From Methyloligella sp. GL2 (GTDB lineage Bacteria; Pseudomonadota; Alphaproteobacteria; Rhizobiales; Methyloligellaceae), in assembly GCF_013341275.1 (NCBI RefSeq), contig NZ_CP054476.1:2054988-2118987 (forward strand): a stretch of 64,000 nucleotides of DNA, written 5' to 3'. Position numbers and translations under genes: made by a program. The stretch's first letter is position 1. Each line of letters opens with the position of its first letter. Positions 20,005-29,032 of the stretch are shown one piece after another. The notes beneath the pieces are model-generated. The model was not told where the DNA came from. It was given only the letters and a program-made list of their open reading frames with translations, and ran no database searches.

Positions 20005-20976
20005 TCAATAAATCGCCGGCACCCAGCGCTGGCTGTCGATGGGCGGGCGGACATAGCCGGGATCGGGCTGGCGCGGGGTGAGCTCGATATGCGGCCGCTC
20101 CACCTCCTCGTAATCGATCATGGAGAGAAGGTGCGAGATGCAGTTGAGCCGCGCCTTCTTCTTCACATCGGCATTGACCACATACCAGGGCGAGACGCCG
20201 GTATCGGTGTGGTGCAGCATGACGTCCTTGGCCTTGGAATATTCCACCCAGTTCTCGCGGGATTTCAGATCCATGGGCGAGAGCTTCCAGCGCTTGATCG
20301 GGTTCTCGATGCGCTCCTTGAAGCGCTTTTCCTGCTCCTCGTCGGAGACCGAGAACCAGTATTTGAGCAGGATGGTGCCGGATTTGACGAGCATCTCCTC
20401 GAACAGCGGACAGGCGCGCAGGAACTCCCAATATTCCTCGTCGGAGCAGAAGCCCATGACGCGCTCGACGCCGGCGCGGTTGTACCAGGAGCGGTCGAAC
20501 AGCACGATCTCGCCCTTGGCGGGGAGATGGGGTACGTAGCGCTGGAAATACCATTGGCCGCGCTCGCGCTCGGTGGGCGTGCCGAGGGCCACGATCTTGC
20601 AGACGCGGGGGTTCAGGCTCTCTGTGATGCGCTTGATCACCCCGCCCTTGCCGGCGGCGTCGCGCCCCTCGAAGATCACCGCGACCTTCAGCCCCTCCTT
20701 CTGCACCCATTCCTGCAGGCGGATGAGCTCGAATTGCAGCTTCACCAGCTCGTCGATATAGCGGTATTTCTTCTTGGCCTTGGTCTTGGTCTTTTTGGCC
20801 TTCTTTTTCTTCTTGGGCGGCTCGGGCTCCGCGGGGGCTTCGCTGGCGCCATTGCGCAAATGCCAATGGGATTCGCGTTTCACGTCCTCGATCACGTCCT
20901 CGCGGACCTCGCCGTCATCCGGCGAATCCCCGTGCGCGGCTGCATCTCCGTTGACCTTCTTGTCCATGAACTCCAT
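20005..20976 (-). CDS. ppk2: Polyphosphate kinase 2
   Basis: PPK2 transfers phosphate between polyphosphate and nucleoside diphosphates, preferring nucleotide regeneration. The 323-residue product is longer than the 230-residue core because of an N-terminal extension. Residues 1-70 are polar and end in a lysine-rich stretch (KKKKKAKKTKTKAKKKYRYI). The core has Walker A EGRDAAGKGG, the lid motif with RERGQWYFQRY, and Walker B FDRSWYNRAGVERVMGF. These identify a one-domain, class I-type PPK2. Starts at ATG 20974-20976 or the ATG three codons later are both possible; GGAG favours the latter. The gene is monocistronic with repeats downstream. Confidence 0.95.
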   Translation of the reverse strand: MEFMDKKVNGDAAAHGDSPDDGEVREDVIEDVKRESHWHLRNGASEAPAEPEPPKKKKKAKKTKTKAKKKYRYIDELVKLQFELIRLQEWVQKEGLKVAVIFEGRDAAGKGGVIKRITESLNPRVCKIVALGTPTERERGQWYFQRYVPHLPAKGEIVLFDRSWYNRAGVERVMGFCSDEEYWEFLRACPLFEEMLVKSGTILLKYWFSVSDEEQEKRFKERIENPIKRWKLSPMDLKSRENWVEYSKAKDVMLHHTDTGVSPWYVVNADVKKKARLNCISHLLSMIDYEEVERPHIELTPRQPDPGYVRPPIDSQRWVPAIY

Positions 20977-21425
20977 CCCCTTCGATGACGCGCGCCCTAA
21001 GCAATCGGCACGGATGCGATGCGTTTTCGCCGCCCGTTTTGCGCGATCCTGACACTGTCACAAAGATTCCATATCCCTCTGCGAAAGCAGTCAAGCTGGC
21101 CCAACGAAAGCTCGGCGAGATATTCTCTGTTTCGTCCGAATACTGCCGACGCATTGGGCGGTTTTTTCGCAATATTCCGGTTTCCCCGCTTCTCGCGCCG
21201 GGTTTTTCCCCGCATCTGCGCAACCGTTGCGCGGTTTGACCAGGCGGTACGCAACCGTGAATAAATATGCGGCAGGTCTTCGCGCGCACCGCGAAGGCGC
21301 CGGGCCGGCCGGGATTTCGCGCCGCTGTCGCAGCGCGCCCTCGGCTCTTCAGGCTTGAGACGCCGGCGGCTTGGCGCGTATTGTGCCGCGCGCCCGGGAT
21401 GCGGGCGGATTATGGACGAGGCCCA
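20977..21425. other. Intergenic region upstream of ppk2
   Basis: This stretch of 449 bases has no supported gene. It contains the divergent 5' regions of ppk2 and the small coiled-coil gene. Apparent open frames lack ribosome sites and recognisable protein features. I see no strong repeat or hairpin. Confidence 0.5.
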
Positions 21426-21623
21426 ATGACCGAAGATCTTTCCCTGGCGGAAATCGAACGCCGCATTCAGATCGTGGAAGACAATTTGCGCGAGCTGCAG
21501 GAGCAGGCCGCCGCCTTCTCCGGCGCGGCGGACGAAGAGCGCAGCGCGCAGCGCATCGCCGAGCAGCAGGAGAAGCTGGACCAGCTGCGCGCCCGCCGGG
21601 CGGAGCTGGTCGGCGAGGAATAG
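21426..21623 (+). CDS. Small coiled-coil protein of unknown function
   Basis: This is a 65-residue charged protein starting MTEDLSLAEIERRIQIVEDN. It is almost entirely predicted helix with heptad-like spacing of Leu, Ile and Ala (LRELQEQAAAF, EKLDQLRARRAEL). The ATG at 21426 is preceded by GAGG at 21418-21421. I do not recognise a named family. Small, acidic-basic helical proteins of this type occur near housekeeping genes in this class. No partner is evident from context. Confidence 0.6.
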   Translation: MTEDLSLAEIERRIQIVEDNLRELQEQAAAFSGAADEERSAQRIAEQQEKLDQLRARRAELVGEE

Positions 21624-21967
21624 TCGCCTCGCGTCTCCGGCCTGATAGCCCTCTCCTTCGTCATGCCCGGACTTATTTGAGTGCGCTATCGCTCCGCTAC
21701 TTGAGCGCGGCCCGGGCATGCATGCCGTTCCCGTGCAGCGCGATCAGGGGCCTAAGACAGGTCGCGCGCAAGCGGCGACGAAACGGAATGGATCACCGGG
21801 TCAAGCCCGGTGATGACGGTGTGCGTTGGAACGCAGGTGCCCAGCGCACTCGCCTTTTGTCATGGCCGGGCGTGTCCCGGCCATCCACGTATTTCGTCGA
21901 AGGCCATGCGTGGATGCCCGGCACAAGGCCGGGCATGACGAAACTTGAGGATTGCCGTCCCGGCCCC
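21624..21967. repeat. Gene-free region with several palindromic repeats
   Basis: Elements seen: 21660-21720 (CGTCATGCCCGGAC...GCCCGGGCATG, interrupted by a GAGTGCGCTATCGC insertion), 21790-21817 (GGATCACCGGGTCAAGCCCG then GTGATGACG) and 21859-21941 (GTCATGGCCGGGCGTGTCCC, then CACGT and GTGGATGCCCGGCACAAGGC, then GGGCATGACG). No gene is seen. Confidence 0.75.
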
Positions 21968-22546
21968 CTAGACCTTGCCGATCTCGGTGGCGGACGGCAC
22001 CTCGATCAGCTTACCGGACTTCACGTCGTAGATATAGCCGTAGATCGGCACGTCGGCGGGCACCAGCGGGTGGGCGCGGATCACGGCAACATCCTCGGTC
22101 ACGCTCTCGGCCTGGTCGGCAATAGTGAGCCAGTCGATCTGCGCGCCCATATCGGAGCCCGGCCCCTGCCCCACATCCTTCCAGCCGTCGGGGCCGATCT
22201 CGGCGGTGTCCAGGCTCTTGCTCAAGAGATCGCCCATGATCTCGTTGGTGAAGGTCTCCATGCCGCAATCGGTGTGGTGGATGACGAACCACTCCTTGGT
22301 GCCGAGCAGCTTGTGGGAAATGACGAGCGAGCGGATGGCATCGTCGCTGGCGCGGCCGCCGGCATTGCGGATGACATGGGCGTCGCCCTCGGCGAGCCCT
22401 GCGAATTTCGCCGGGTCGAGCCGCGCATCCATGCAGGTGAGAATGGCGAAGCGGCGCGCCGGCGGCATGGCGAGATCCGCCTTGTCGCCGAATTCCGCCG
22501 CATAGCCTTCATTGGCCGACAGGACCTCGTCGTGAACTTTGCTCAT
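21968..22546 (-). CDS. Beta-class carbonic anhydrase-like protein
   Basis: Beta-carbonic anhydrases interconvert CO2 and bicarbonate with a Zn ion held by two Cys and one His. The 192-residue product carries TCMDAR (first Zn cysteine with the Asp-Arg dyad), the NAGGRAS segment and HHTDCGM (zinc histidine and second cysteine). This is the short beta-CA branch. The start ATG gives [19 protein letters not shown]. It is likely cytoplasmic, since no signal peptide is seen. It is monocistronic and flanked by repeats. Confidence 0.92.
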   Translation of the reverse strand: MSKVHDEVLSANEGYAAEFGDKADLAMPPARRFAILTCMDARLDPAKFAGLAEGDAHVIRNAGGRASDDAIRSLVISHKLLGTKEWFVIHHTDCGMETFTNEIMGDLLSKSLDTAEIGPDGWKDVGQGPGSDMGAQIDWLTIADQAESVTEDVAVIRAHPLVPADVPIYGYIYDVKSGKLIEVPSATEIGKV

Positions 22547-22673
22547 TGCATCTCCTCCCCAAGATTGACGCGTTTTTCTGGCGCCGGAGTGGCACGAGGC
22601 CGGGCAAGCGTATAGGCCCGGCGCGCGGCAAAGCCACCGGGGAGCTGTCTCTATTTCGGGGGAGAGTTTTGCC

Positions 22674-22862
22674 CTATTGGGCGGGCGTCACCGACACCAC
22701 AGCCTCGTCTCCGCAATCGCCAAAGGCCGGTGCATCGCCATAGCGCAGGCAGGTGCCTTCAGCGGACTCGCTCGGCCCCAGCGCCATAGGCAGAGCCGGC
22801 TGCTGCTCCGTCACGCAGCCGCCAAGGGCCAGCGGGATAAGCAGGATGAATAGCCAACGCAT
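22674..22862 (-). CDS. Small predicted lipoprotein
   Basis: This is a 62-residue protein. The first 16 residues ([16 protein letters not shown]) are a lipoprotein signal with lipobox LGGC, so the cysteine at position 16 would be lipidated. The rest is short and proline-rich with two further cysteines ([17 protein letters not shown]) that could form a disulfide. No family was recognised. It may be anchored in the outer membrane. Confidence 0.7.
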   Translation of the reverse strand: MRWLFILLIPLALGGCVTEQQPALPMALGPSESAEGTCLRYGDAPAFGDCGDEAVVSVTPAQ

Positions 22863-23121
22863 CGGGTCTCGCGCTCCTCACATGATAGGCGGCAAGCGAA
22901 TCGCCTGCCCTAGAGATATTGCCCTAAAACCCGTTTACAAGACGTTGGCCCGCCTCCTTGCATTGAAGATTGTCGAATTCCATTCGGCCCGCGATAGTTG
23001 CAGGTATCGAATAAGATTCCGCTTTAGCGCATATCCGACGCCGCAAGCGCCGATTTCCGGCGCACGATGACCGAAGCCATCGCCGCCGAAAATGCAATTC
23101 GCTTCTAAGGGCGGCCGGAGC

Positions 23122-23598
23122 CTATTCCGCGCCGGGCTTCAGCACCAGCGGCAGCACGGTGCGGCCGGGCGGGTTGCCCTCGCCGCCGGAGACGTCTTCT
23201 TCGTAGACTTCCAGATGGCCGAGCTGCTGGGCATCGGTGGAGAAGGTCACGGTGAAGTCGAACGTGCCGGGCCCGTCGGACCCGCCGCCCTGGGTATGGC
23301 CGCTGGCGAGCTCGGAGCCATCCGTGCCGGTCAGCTTCCAGTTCACGGTGCCCTCGAAGGTGCGCGAGCATCCGGTCACCTGGAAGCCGCTCTCGACGCG
23401 GGCGCCGGCGCGCGGCACCGTCACCATGACGAAGGCGGCATCGTTCAGCGCACCGTCGGAATTCTCGCAGTTATCGGGATCGGGATTGGGGGAGTACCAG
23501 CCGCTCATCGCGGCTGCCGGTCCAGTCGGCAGCAGCAGCGCAAGCGCGAACAGCCCCATGAGAGCGCTTGCCGCGCCCAGCCCCTGTCGTTTCCTCAT
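23122..23598 (-). CDS. Secreted Gmad2 immunoglobulin-like domain protein
   Basis: The start is the ATG at 23596-23598 (MRKRQGLGAASALMGLFALA) because AAGGAGCTGGCG lies directly upstream; the frame runs further 5' without signals. The product is 158 residues with a signal peptide. Residues 55-150 resemble a Gmad2 Ig-like fold: VMVTVPRAGARVESGFQVTG, SRTFEGTVNWKLTGTDGSEL and GTFDFTVTFS, ending HLEVYEEDVSGGEGN. Such domains occur in extracytoplasmic proteins and in spore-germination proteins. The role here is unknown. Four cysteines may form disulfides. Confidence 0.78.
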   Translation of the reverse strand: MRKRQGLGAASALMGLFALALLLPTGPAAAMSGWYSPNPDPDNCENSDGALNDAAFVMVTVPRAGARVESGFQVTGCSRTFEGTVNWKLTGTDGSELASGHTQGGGSDGPGTFDFTVTFSTDAQQLGHLEVYEEDVSGGEGNPPGRTVLPLVLKPGAE

Positions 23599-23752
23599 CG
23601 CCAGCTCCTTATCGTTGAAATCCGTTGCGACCGATTCCTCAGCCGAGCGGCGCCAATTTACGCGGGCGTGCGGCGGCTGACAATTGCACTTGCGGGCAAG
23701 ATTGGCGGCAGCGCCTTGCCATGTGGCCGATCGGCCCTGGAACGAGGCGGCT

Positions 23753-24253
23753 TTAGTCGAGGGCGCGCAGCAGGGTTTCGAGCGCGGCTTTCGCTTTGGC
23801 GTAAATTCCCGGCGCCTCGCTCTCCCGCGGTCCGCCGATGGCAATGCGGAAATGCTGATCCACGCGATGGGCGGTGGTGAGCTCGGTCAGCCATTCGATG
23901 GCGCGTTGCAGCCCGTCTTCCGCATCCATGTCCCAGACCATGACCGGCGTCCGATAGGTCTCGGCCAGCCGCTCAGCAAGCTGCGAGCCAGGCGAGACGG
24001 CAAGCCCGCTGGCATCGGTCAGGAACAGCGCCGCGTCGGCATCGCGGATATTCCATTCGGTGCGCATCGCCGGATCGGCGCTGGGCGTTTCCCGAAGCGC
24101 CGGATAGTCCTTCAGCACGCCGGGCGGCTCCGGCTTATCCTCGGCCCAGCCGCCTTGCGGGCACCAACCGCCATAGGGCACCTCATGGGCAACCGCCACA
24201 TCCAGCGCGGCACGATCCACCCCGCTCTGCCCGCCGGAGATGATCTTGAGCAT
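23753..24253 (-). CDS. Putative molybdenum carrier (cpYpsA-type) protein
   Basis: This 166-residue product from the ATG at 24251-24253 opens MLKIISGGQSGVDRAALDVA, the SGGQSGVDRAAL signature of the molybdenum-carrier/YpsA-like Rossmann family. It continues YGGWCPQGGWAEDKP and TEWNIRDADAALFLT. The family binds nucleotides or molybdate-like ligands; direct evidence is limited, so the name is tentative. It is cytoplasmic and divergent from the potassium channel gene. An upstream in-frame start at 24301 has no ribosome site. Confidence 0.85.
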   Translation of the reverse strand: MLKIISGGQSGVDRAALDVAVAHEVPYGGWCPQGGWAEDKPEPPGVLKDYPALRETPSADPAMRTEWNIRDADAALFLTDASGLAVSPGSQLAERLAETYRTPVMVWDMDAEDGLQRAIEWLTELTTAHRVDQHFRIAIGGPRESEAPGIYAKAKAALETLLRALD

Positions 24254-24350
24254 GTCTGGTCCTTTCACGGCGCGGCGCACGCGTCCTCGACATATTGGCA
24301 AGGTGCGGCGAATAGGCTAGAGGGCTGCAAAGCTTATCGAGGAGCGGGCT

Positions 24351-25112
24351 TTGCGCGAAACATTACGACTGCTGTATTACGGCCGCAGCCGGGCCGCGCA
24401 CCGGTTCCGCTATGCCCTGCTGGCGTTCGATATCCTCACCATCTTGTTCATCGTCGGCACCTCGTTCGTTCCGCGCGAGCCGTGGATCGAATGGGTCGAT
24501 GTGGCGTTCGGCGTGCTGATCCTGATCGAATTCGTCACCCGGATCGCCGCCACCGAAAAGCCGCTGAAGGAATTCACCCATCCCTCCACCTGGGCGGACA
24601 TGGTGGCGATCGGGTCGTTCCTCGCGCCGGTCGCCGGCGAAGGGCTCGGCTTCCTGCGCATCCTGCGCACGCTGCGGCTGCTGCACACCTATCAGCTGGT
24701 GTCCCGGCTCAGGGCCGATAGCAGCTTCTTCCGGCGCAACGAGGAGACCATCATCGCGCTGGTCAATCTCGCGGTGTTTCTGTTCATCATGACCGGCGTG
24801 GTCTACGAGACCCAGCATTGGCGCAATCCGGCGATCACCAATTACGTGGACGCGCTGTATTTCACGGTGACGGCGCTGACCACCACCGGCTTCGGCGACA
24901 TCACTCTGGAAGGCTCGATGGGGCGGCTTACCGCCGTCATCATCATGATCTTCGGCGTGACGCTGTTCTTGCGCCTGCTGCAGACGCTGCTCCGGCCGCG
25001 CAAGGTGCGGTTTTCCTGCCCCTCCTGCGGGCTGCAGCGCCACGAGTCGGACGCCGTCTACTGCAAGGCTTGCGGCGAAAAGCTGAATATCCCCGATGAG
25101 GGGCGGTATTAG
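24351..25112 (+). CDS. Voltage-gated-type potassium channel with C-terminal zinc ribbon
   Basis: This protein is an inner-membrane ion channel. The start is a TTG at 24351 with GAGGAG at 24339-24344. The 253-residue product has six membrane segments. The S4-like segment (FLRILRTLRLLHTYQLVSRL) carries regularly spaced arginines. The selectivity filter is TTTGFGD, potassium-type (TGFGD). After S6 the last 40 residues form a four-cysteine zinc ribbon (CPSCG ... CKACG). Family length matches Kv-like bacterial channels with a short C-terminus. Its stop overlaps the stop of the convergent ATPase gene by four bases. Confidence 0.93.
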   Translation: MRETLRLLYYGRSRAAHRFRYALLAFDILTILFIVGTSFVPREPWIEWVDVAFGVLILIEFVTRIAATEKPLKEFTHPSTWADMVAIGSFLAPVAGEGLGFLRILRTLRLLHTYQLVSRLRADSSFFRRNEETIIALVNLAVFLFIMTGVVYETQHWRNPAITNYVDALYFTVTALTTTGFGDITLEGSMGRLTAVIIMIFGVTLFLRLLQTLLRPRKVRFSCPSCGLQRHESDAVYCKACGEKLNIPDEGRY

Positions 25113-25903
25113 AGATCGAGCTTGCTCTGCTGCTCGTCCTCGGCGAGCGCGGCATCGATAAAGCGTTCCGGATCGTTCAAGAAATCCCGCATCAGCCGGA
25201 AATGCTCGGTCTCCTCGACCGCGGACGGCTCCAGCCCGGCGGGGGTGAGACGCATCAGCGCCGCGCCGGGATAGGCCATCAGAATCGGCGAATGGGTGGC
25301 CATGATCACCTGACAGATGCGCGAGCGCTCCATGCGGCGCAGCAGCTTGAGGAATTCGATCTGGCGCGAGGGAGACAGCGCCGATTCCGGCTCGTCGAAG
25401 ATGAAGAGGCCCTGGCGGCTGCAGCGCTCCTGAAAGAAGCGCAAGAACCCTTCGCCGTGGGAATGGGAGAGGAAGTCCGGCGGCGGGCCGCCGAGAGGCT
25501 CCCGCGCTGCCTCGTCCAGATAGCGGGCGACGGAGAAGAAGCTCTCGGCGCGGAAGAACCAGCCATTGGTCAGCTTGGGCAGCCAGCTGGCCCGCAAGGC
25601 CTGGGCCAGCTCGCCGCCCGTCGTCTCCAGCGCCTGGGAATGATCGACGGGCATATAGCCGTTGCCGCCGCCGGCCTGGTCGAAACCGGCCAGCGCTGCA
25701 ATGCCTTCCAGCAGCGTCGATTTCCCGGTGCCGTTCTCGCCGACGATGATGGTGATCGGCTGTTCGAAGCGAAGCTCGAAATCGCCGCGCAGGAACGGCA
25801 GGCAGAACGGGTAATCGATCTTCGACGGCACGCGGGTATCGTCGAGCCATATCTGCTTCAGATACGGCGCCGGTAGCTTGGTACCAGATCTTCGACGGGC
25901 CAT
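25109..25903 (-). CDS. Predicted ABC-like AAA ATPase (COG3910-type)
   Basis: The start ATG at 25901-25903 (MARRRSGTKLPAPYLKQIWL) gives 264 residues. It is a small soluble ABC-type ATPase: Walker A VGENGTGKST (residues 57-66), signature-region residues before LFIFDEPESALSP (Walker B plus D-loop), and the switch H in MATHSPIL. No transmembrane part or permease is present, so transport is unlikely. This family is widespread in proteobacteria with no fixed role; repair or defence roles are speculated for relatives. It overlaps the convergent channel gene by four bases. Confidence 0.9.
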   Translation of the reverse strand: MARRRSGTKLPAPYLKQIWLDDTRVPSKIDYPFCLPFLRGDFELRFEQPITIIVGENGTGKSTLLEGIAALAGFDQAGGGNGYMPVDHSQALETTGGELAQALRASWLPKLTNGWFFRAESFFSVARYLDEAAREPLGGPPPDFLSHSHGEGFLRFFQERCSRQGLFIFDEPESALSPSRQIEFLKLLRRMERSRICQVIMATHSPILMAYPGAALMRLTPAGLEPSAVEETEHFRLMRDFLNDPERFIDAALAEDEQQSKLDL

Positions 25904-25981
25904 GATTCGCGTTCCCTCCGGCCGGTGTGGGGGCAGGGCCACGCTCGGCGCAGGCGTGTCCGCTGCCCAATCTGCGGCGGC

Positions 25982-26605
25982 TTATTCCGCTTGCGCGGTC
26001 TCGGCCTGCTCAAGCTGCAAGGTACGCTGCAGCGCCGGGCGCTGCTCCAGCCGGGCCACGTAGTCTTTGAACTCGGCGCGCTCGGGCAGCAGCTTGAACA
26101 GCGTGCCCCAGCGGAGCAGCGAGCCGATAACGATGTCGGCAGCGGTGAACTCTTCACCGAACAGATATGTGCCCTTCGACACGGCCTCGGCGGTGACATT
26201 GGTCACCCGGTCGAAATTGCCGTAGCCGAGGGTGCCCTCGCGCGGCTCCTCCTTGCGCGGGAAGGCCCGGTCGAACATGGCAGGCTCGATGCAGCTTGGC
26301 CCGAAGAAGAGCCATTTCAGATAGGCGCCGCGGTCGGGATCGCCGATCGGCTTGTTGAGCTTGGCTCCTGGAAATTCATCAGCCAGATAGGTGCAGATTG
26401 CCGCCACTTCGGAGACCACAGCATCGCCGTGGCGGAGCGTCGGCACCTTGCCCATGGGATTGAGCGCCAGATAGTCCGGCGTCATTTGCTCGCCTTCGAA
26501 GACATTGAGCAGCACCAGATCATAGGGCTCGCCCAGCTCCTCCAGCATCCAGCGGACGATGGAGGACCGTGTGGGAATGGCGTGATAGAGGGTCAACTCA
26601 GCCAT
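25982..26605 (-). CDS. Glutathione S-transferase family protein
   Basis: This 207-residue cytoplasmic protein starts at the ATG at 26603-26605 (MAELTLYHAIPTRSSIVRWM). The thioredoxin-like N-terminal domain ends with NPMGKVPTLRHGD, VVSEVAAICTYLAD, the glutathione-binding VP-T and SE motifs. The helical C-terminal domain includes YLFGEEFTAADIVIGSLLRW, with the FTAADI N-capping box. It is a standard bacterial GST; substrate unknown. An upstream stretch open through to 27934 on this strand is the antisense shadow of trmFO and is rejected. Confidence 0.92.
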   Translation of the reverse strand: MAELTLYHAIPTRSSIVRWMLEELGEPYDLVLLNVFEGEQMTPDYLALNPMGKVPTLRHGDAVVSEVAAICTYLADEFPGAKLNKPIGDPDRGAYLKWLFFGPSCIEPAMFDRAFPRKEEPREGTLGYGNFDRVTNVTAEAVSKGTYLFGEEFTAADIVIGSLLRWGTLFKLLPERAEFKDYVARLEQRPALQRTLQLEQAETAQAE

Positions 26606-26740
26606 GGCGTGCAAGCTCCTAGAAAAACATGGGAGGCGGACTTTACCCATTTTCCGCGACATGAAAACGGCAATCGGCGCGGCCTGCGCGCGTGCCGAAA
26701 CCGGCTTGAAGCGCAAGGGCTTTCCCGATAGCAGAAAGCC

Positions 26741-28129
26741 ATGAAACAGGTTCACATCATCGGCGGCGGGCTTGCGGGCTCGGAGGCCGCCTGGCAGCTG
26801 GCGCAGGCCGGGATTCCGGTCGTGTTGCACGAAATGCGCCCGGTGCGCGCCACCGATGCGCACGCCACCGACCGCTTTGCCGAGCTGGTCTGCTCCAACT
26901 CGTTCCGCTCCGACGATCACGAGGCGAATGCGGTGGGGCTGCTGCATGAGGAGATGCGCCGGGCCGGCTCGCTGATCATGGCGGCGGCCGATGCCCATAA
27001 GCTGCCGGCGGGCGGTGCGCTTGCCGTGGACCGCGAAGGCTTCGCCAATGCGGTGACCGAGCGGCTGGAGGCCTGCGAGACGCTGACGGTCGTGCGCGAG
27101 GAGATCGATGGGCTGCCGCCGGAGGATTGGGATAGCGTGATCGTCGCCACCGGCCCCCTCACCTCCGAGGCCCTGGCCGGCGCGATCAAGCAGCTGACTG
27201 GCGAGGACGAGCTCGCCTTCTTCGACGCCATCGCGCCCATCGTGCATCGCGACAGCATCGACATGGATATCTGCTGGATGCAATCGCGCTACGACAAGCC
27301 GGGGCCCGGCGGCGGCGATGCCGATTACATCAACTGCCCGCTCTCCAAGGACGAGTACGAGCGCTTTATCGATGCGCTGATCGTCGGCGAGAAGACCGCC
27401 TTCAAGGACTGGGAGCAATCCACCCCCTATTTCGAGGGCTGCCTGCCGATCGAGGTGATGGCCGAGCGCGGACGGGAGACGCTGCGGCACGGGCCGATGA
27501 AGCCGGTGGGGCTGACCAATGCCCATAAGCCGGAGGAGAAGTCTTATGCCGTGGTGCAGCTTCGCCAGGACAATGCGCTTGGCACGCTGTGGAACATGGT
27601 GGGCTTCCAGACCAAGCTGAAATACGGCGCGCAGACGGAAGTCTTCCGCATGATCCCGGGACTGGAAAGGGCCGAGTTCGCCCGGCTCGGCGGGCTGCAC
27701 CGCAACACCTTCCTCAACAGCCCGAAACTGCTGGATGGCGCGCTCCGTCTGAAGGCGGCGCCGCGGCTGCGCTTTGCCGGCCAGATCACCGGGGTGGAAG
27801 GCTATGTGGAATCGGCGGCGATCGGGCTTTTGGCCGGACGCTTCGCCGCCGCCGAGCGCAACGACCTCCCCTTCGCACCGCCGCCCGAGACGACGGCGCT
27901 GGGCGCCCTGCTTACACACATCACCGCCGGGCATCTGGCCGATGACGCCAAGGCCAGCTTCCAGCCGATGAATGTCAATTTCGGGCTGCTGCCGCCTTTG
28001 GCCGAGCTTCCCAAGGTGAAAGGCCGCAAGAACGCCCGGACCCTGGCTAAGAAGCAGGCGATGACGGCGCGCGCCTTATCGGATCTCGAGGCCTGGCTTT
28101 CCGGAGCGCGTGCAGTCGCCGCCGAATAG
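26741..28129 (+). CDS. trmFO: Methylenetetrahydrofolate-tRNA-(uracil-54 C5)-methyltransferase
   Basis: TrmFO forms ribothymidine at position 54 of tRNA using methylenetetrahydrofolate and FAD. The 462-residue product starts [20 protein letters not shown], an FAD-binding GxGxxG motif. The conserved [10 protein letters not shown] holds the nucleophilic cysteine. Family segments include [32 protein letters not shown] and [16 protein letters not shown] (glucose-inhibited-division family region). Length fits. The convergent gene after it starts three bases away, so the ends are tightly packed. Confidence 0.96.
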   Translation: MKQVHIIGGGLAGSEAAWQLAQAGIPVVLHEMRPVRATDAHATDRFAELVCSNSFRSDDHEANAVGLLHEEMRRAGSLIMAAADAHKLPAGGALAVDREGFANAVTERLEACETLTVVREEIDGLPPEDWDSVIVATGPLTSEALAGAIKQLTGEDELAFFDAIAPIVHRDSIDMDICWMQSRYDKPGPGGGDADYINCPLSKDEYERFIDALIVGEKTAFKDWEQSTPYFEGCLPIEVMAERGRETLRHGPMKPVGLTNAHKPEEKSYAVVQLRQDNALGTLWNMVGFQTKLKYGAQTEVFRMIPGLERAEFARLGGLHRNTFLNSPKLLDGALRLKAAPRLRFAGQITGVEGYVESAAIGLLAGRFAAAERNDLPFAPPPETTALGALLTHITAGHLADDAKASFQPMNVNFGLLPPLAELPKVKGRKNARTLAKKQAMTARALSDLEAWLSGARAVAAE

Positions 28130-28132
28130 GCT

Positions 28133-28966
28133 TCAGGCGCGCCAGCTGGCCAGACGCCAAAGCCGGTAGAGCGGATTGATGCCGGAGCCGGCTCTGCTCC
28201 CTTCCCGCCGGCTCTCCATGGCATTGAGATAGGGCGCGACCAGCGAGAGCGGCTGGAAAGCGAGCTGGATATCGCTCGGCAAAGCCCTGATCGCCGGCCG
28301 GGCGCGCCGAAGCTCGGTGCGGGCCTGACGGCGCATCTCGGCGATCAGCCCCAGCATCTCCGGATCGGGTTTTTCCTCCAGGGCTTGGCTTGCCCCGCTC
28401 ACTGCCACGGCTTGCGCCCTTTGCTCTCCCTCCCCGCCGCGCCGCACATGGGCACAGACGGCACGGGCCAGTCCGGTGAGCCCATAGGCGCGGCCGGCCG
28501 AGCGCGCGGCAAGCTCCACTTGGGATTTTCCGGCACCGAGAAACTCCGCCGCCAGGGTGAAGACCTCGCCGGCGGTATTATCCAGAAAAGCGATCAGACC
28601 GGCGCTGTAAGGCTCAATCTGCTCCATGGCATCAACCCGCCGGGCATCGATCATCGGGGCTAGACGCTCCGGCGCGATATCGTGCTTGCGCAATGTCTCA
28701 CCGAAGGCATCGGCGACGGGGTGACCGGTCTTCTCCTCGCCGGCACGCGCCACGACAAGGGCATCGCGCCACCATTGCAGGCGGATCTCGGCGAGCGGCA
28801 TCTCGCTCACCTCTTCGGGGATGCGGGCGATCTCGGCATTGAAGGCGTAAAGCGCGAACAGATCGTCGCGCGCCTCTTTGGGCGCGAACAGAGCCGACAG
28901 ATAACGGTCCGGATCCTCCGTCCGAACCATCTGCCGCACGGTCTGGTGCAGCTCGGCTTCGTTCAC
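28133..28966 (-). CDS. Squalene/phytoene synthase family protein (NDUFAF6-like branch)
   Basis: This 277-residue product belongs to the squalene/phytoene synthase fold. It begins MNEAELHQTVRQMVRTEDPD, with the DPDRYLSALFAPKEARDDLF and LYAFNAEIARI segments of the alphaproteobacterial/mitochondrial NDUFAF6-like branch. The full prenyl synthase aspartate motifs (DxxxD) are not obvious: the first region reads EIARIPEEVSE. An assembly-factor or lipid role is therefore more likely than prenyl condensation. It is followed by secF on the same strand after about 66 bases. Confidence 0.82.
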   Translation of the reverse strand: MNEAELHQTVRQMVRTEDPDRYLSALFAPKEARDDLFALYAFNAEIARIPEEVSEMPLAEIRLQWWRDALVVARAGEEKTGHPVADAFGETLRKHDIAPERLAPMIDARRVDAMEQIEPYSAGLIAFLDNTAGEVFTLAAEFLGAGKSQVELAARSAGRAYGLTGLARAVCAHVRRGGEGEQRAQAVAVSGASQALEEKPDPEMLGLIAEMRRQARTELRRARPAIRALPSDIQLAFQPLSLVAPYLNAMESRREGSRAGSGINPLYRLWRLASWRA

Positions 28967-29032
28967 GGCCTCTTACGCCTCACGCTTTGCTTCGAAATGC
29001 GAGGGAAGAGCTTGCCACGACAATCCGGTTTT

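Noticed and set aside
25982..27934. 650-codon minus-strand open frame opposite trmFO and covering the GST
   Set aside because: Only the last 207 codons encode a real protein (GST); the rest is antisense to trmFO.
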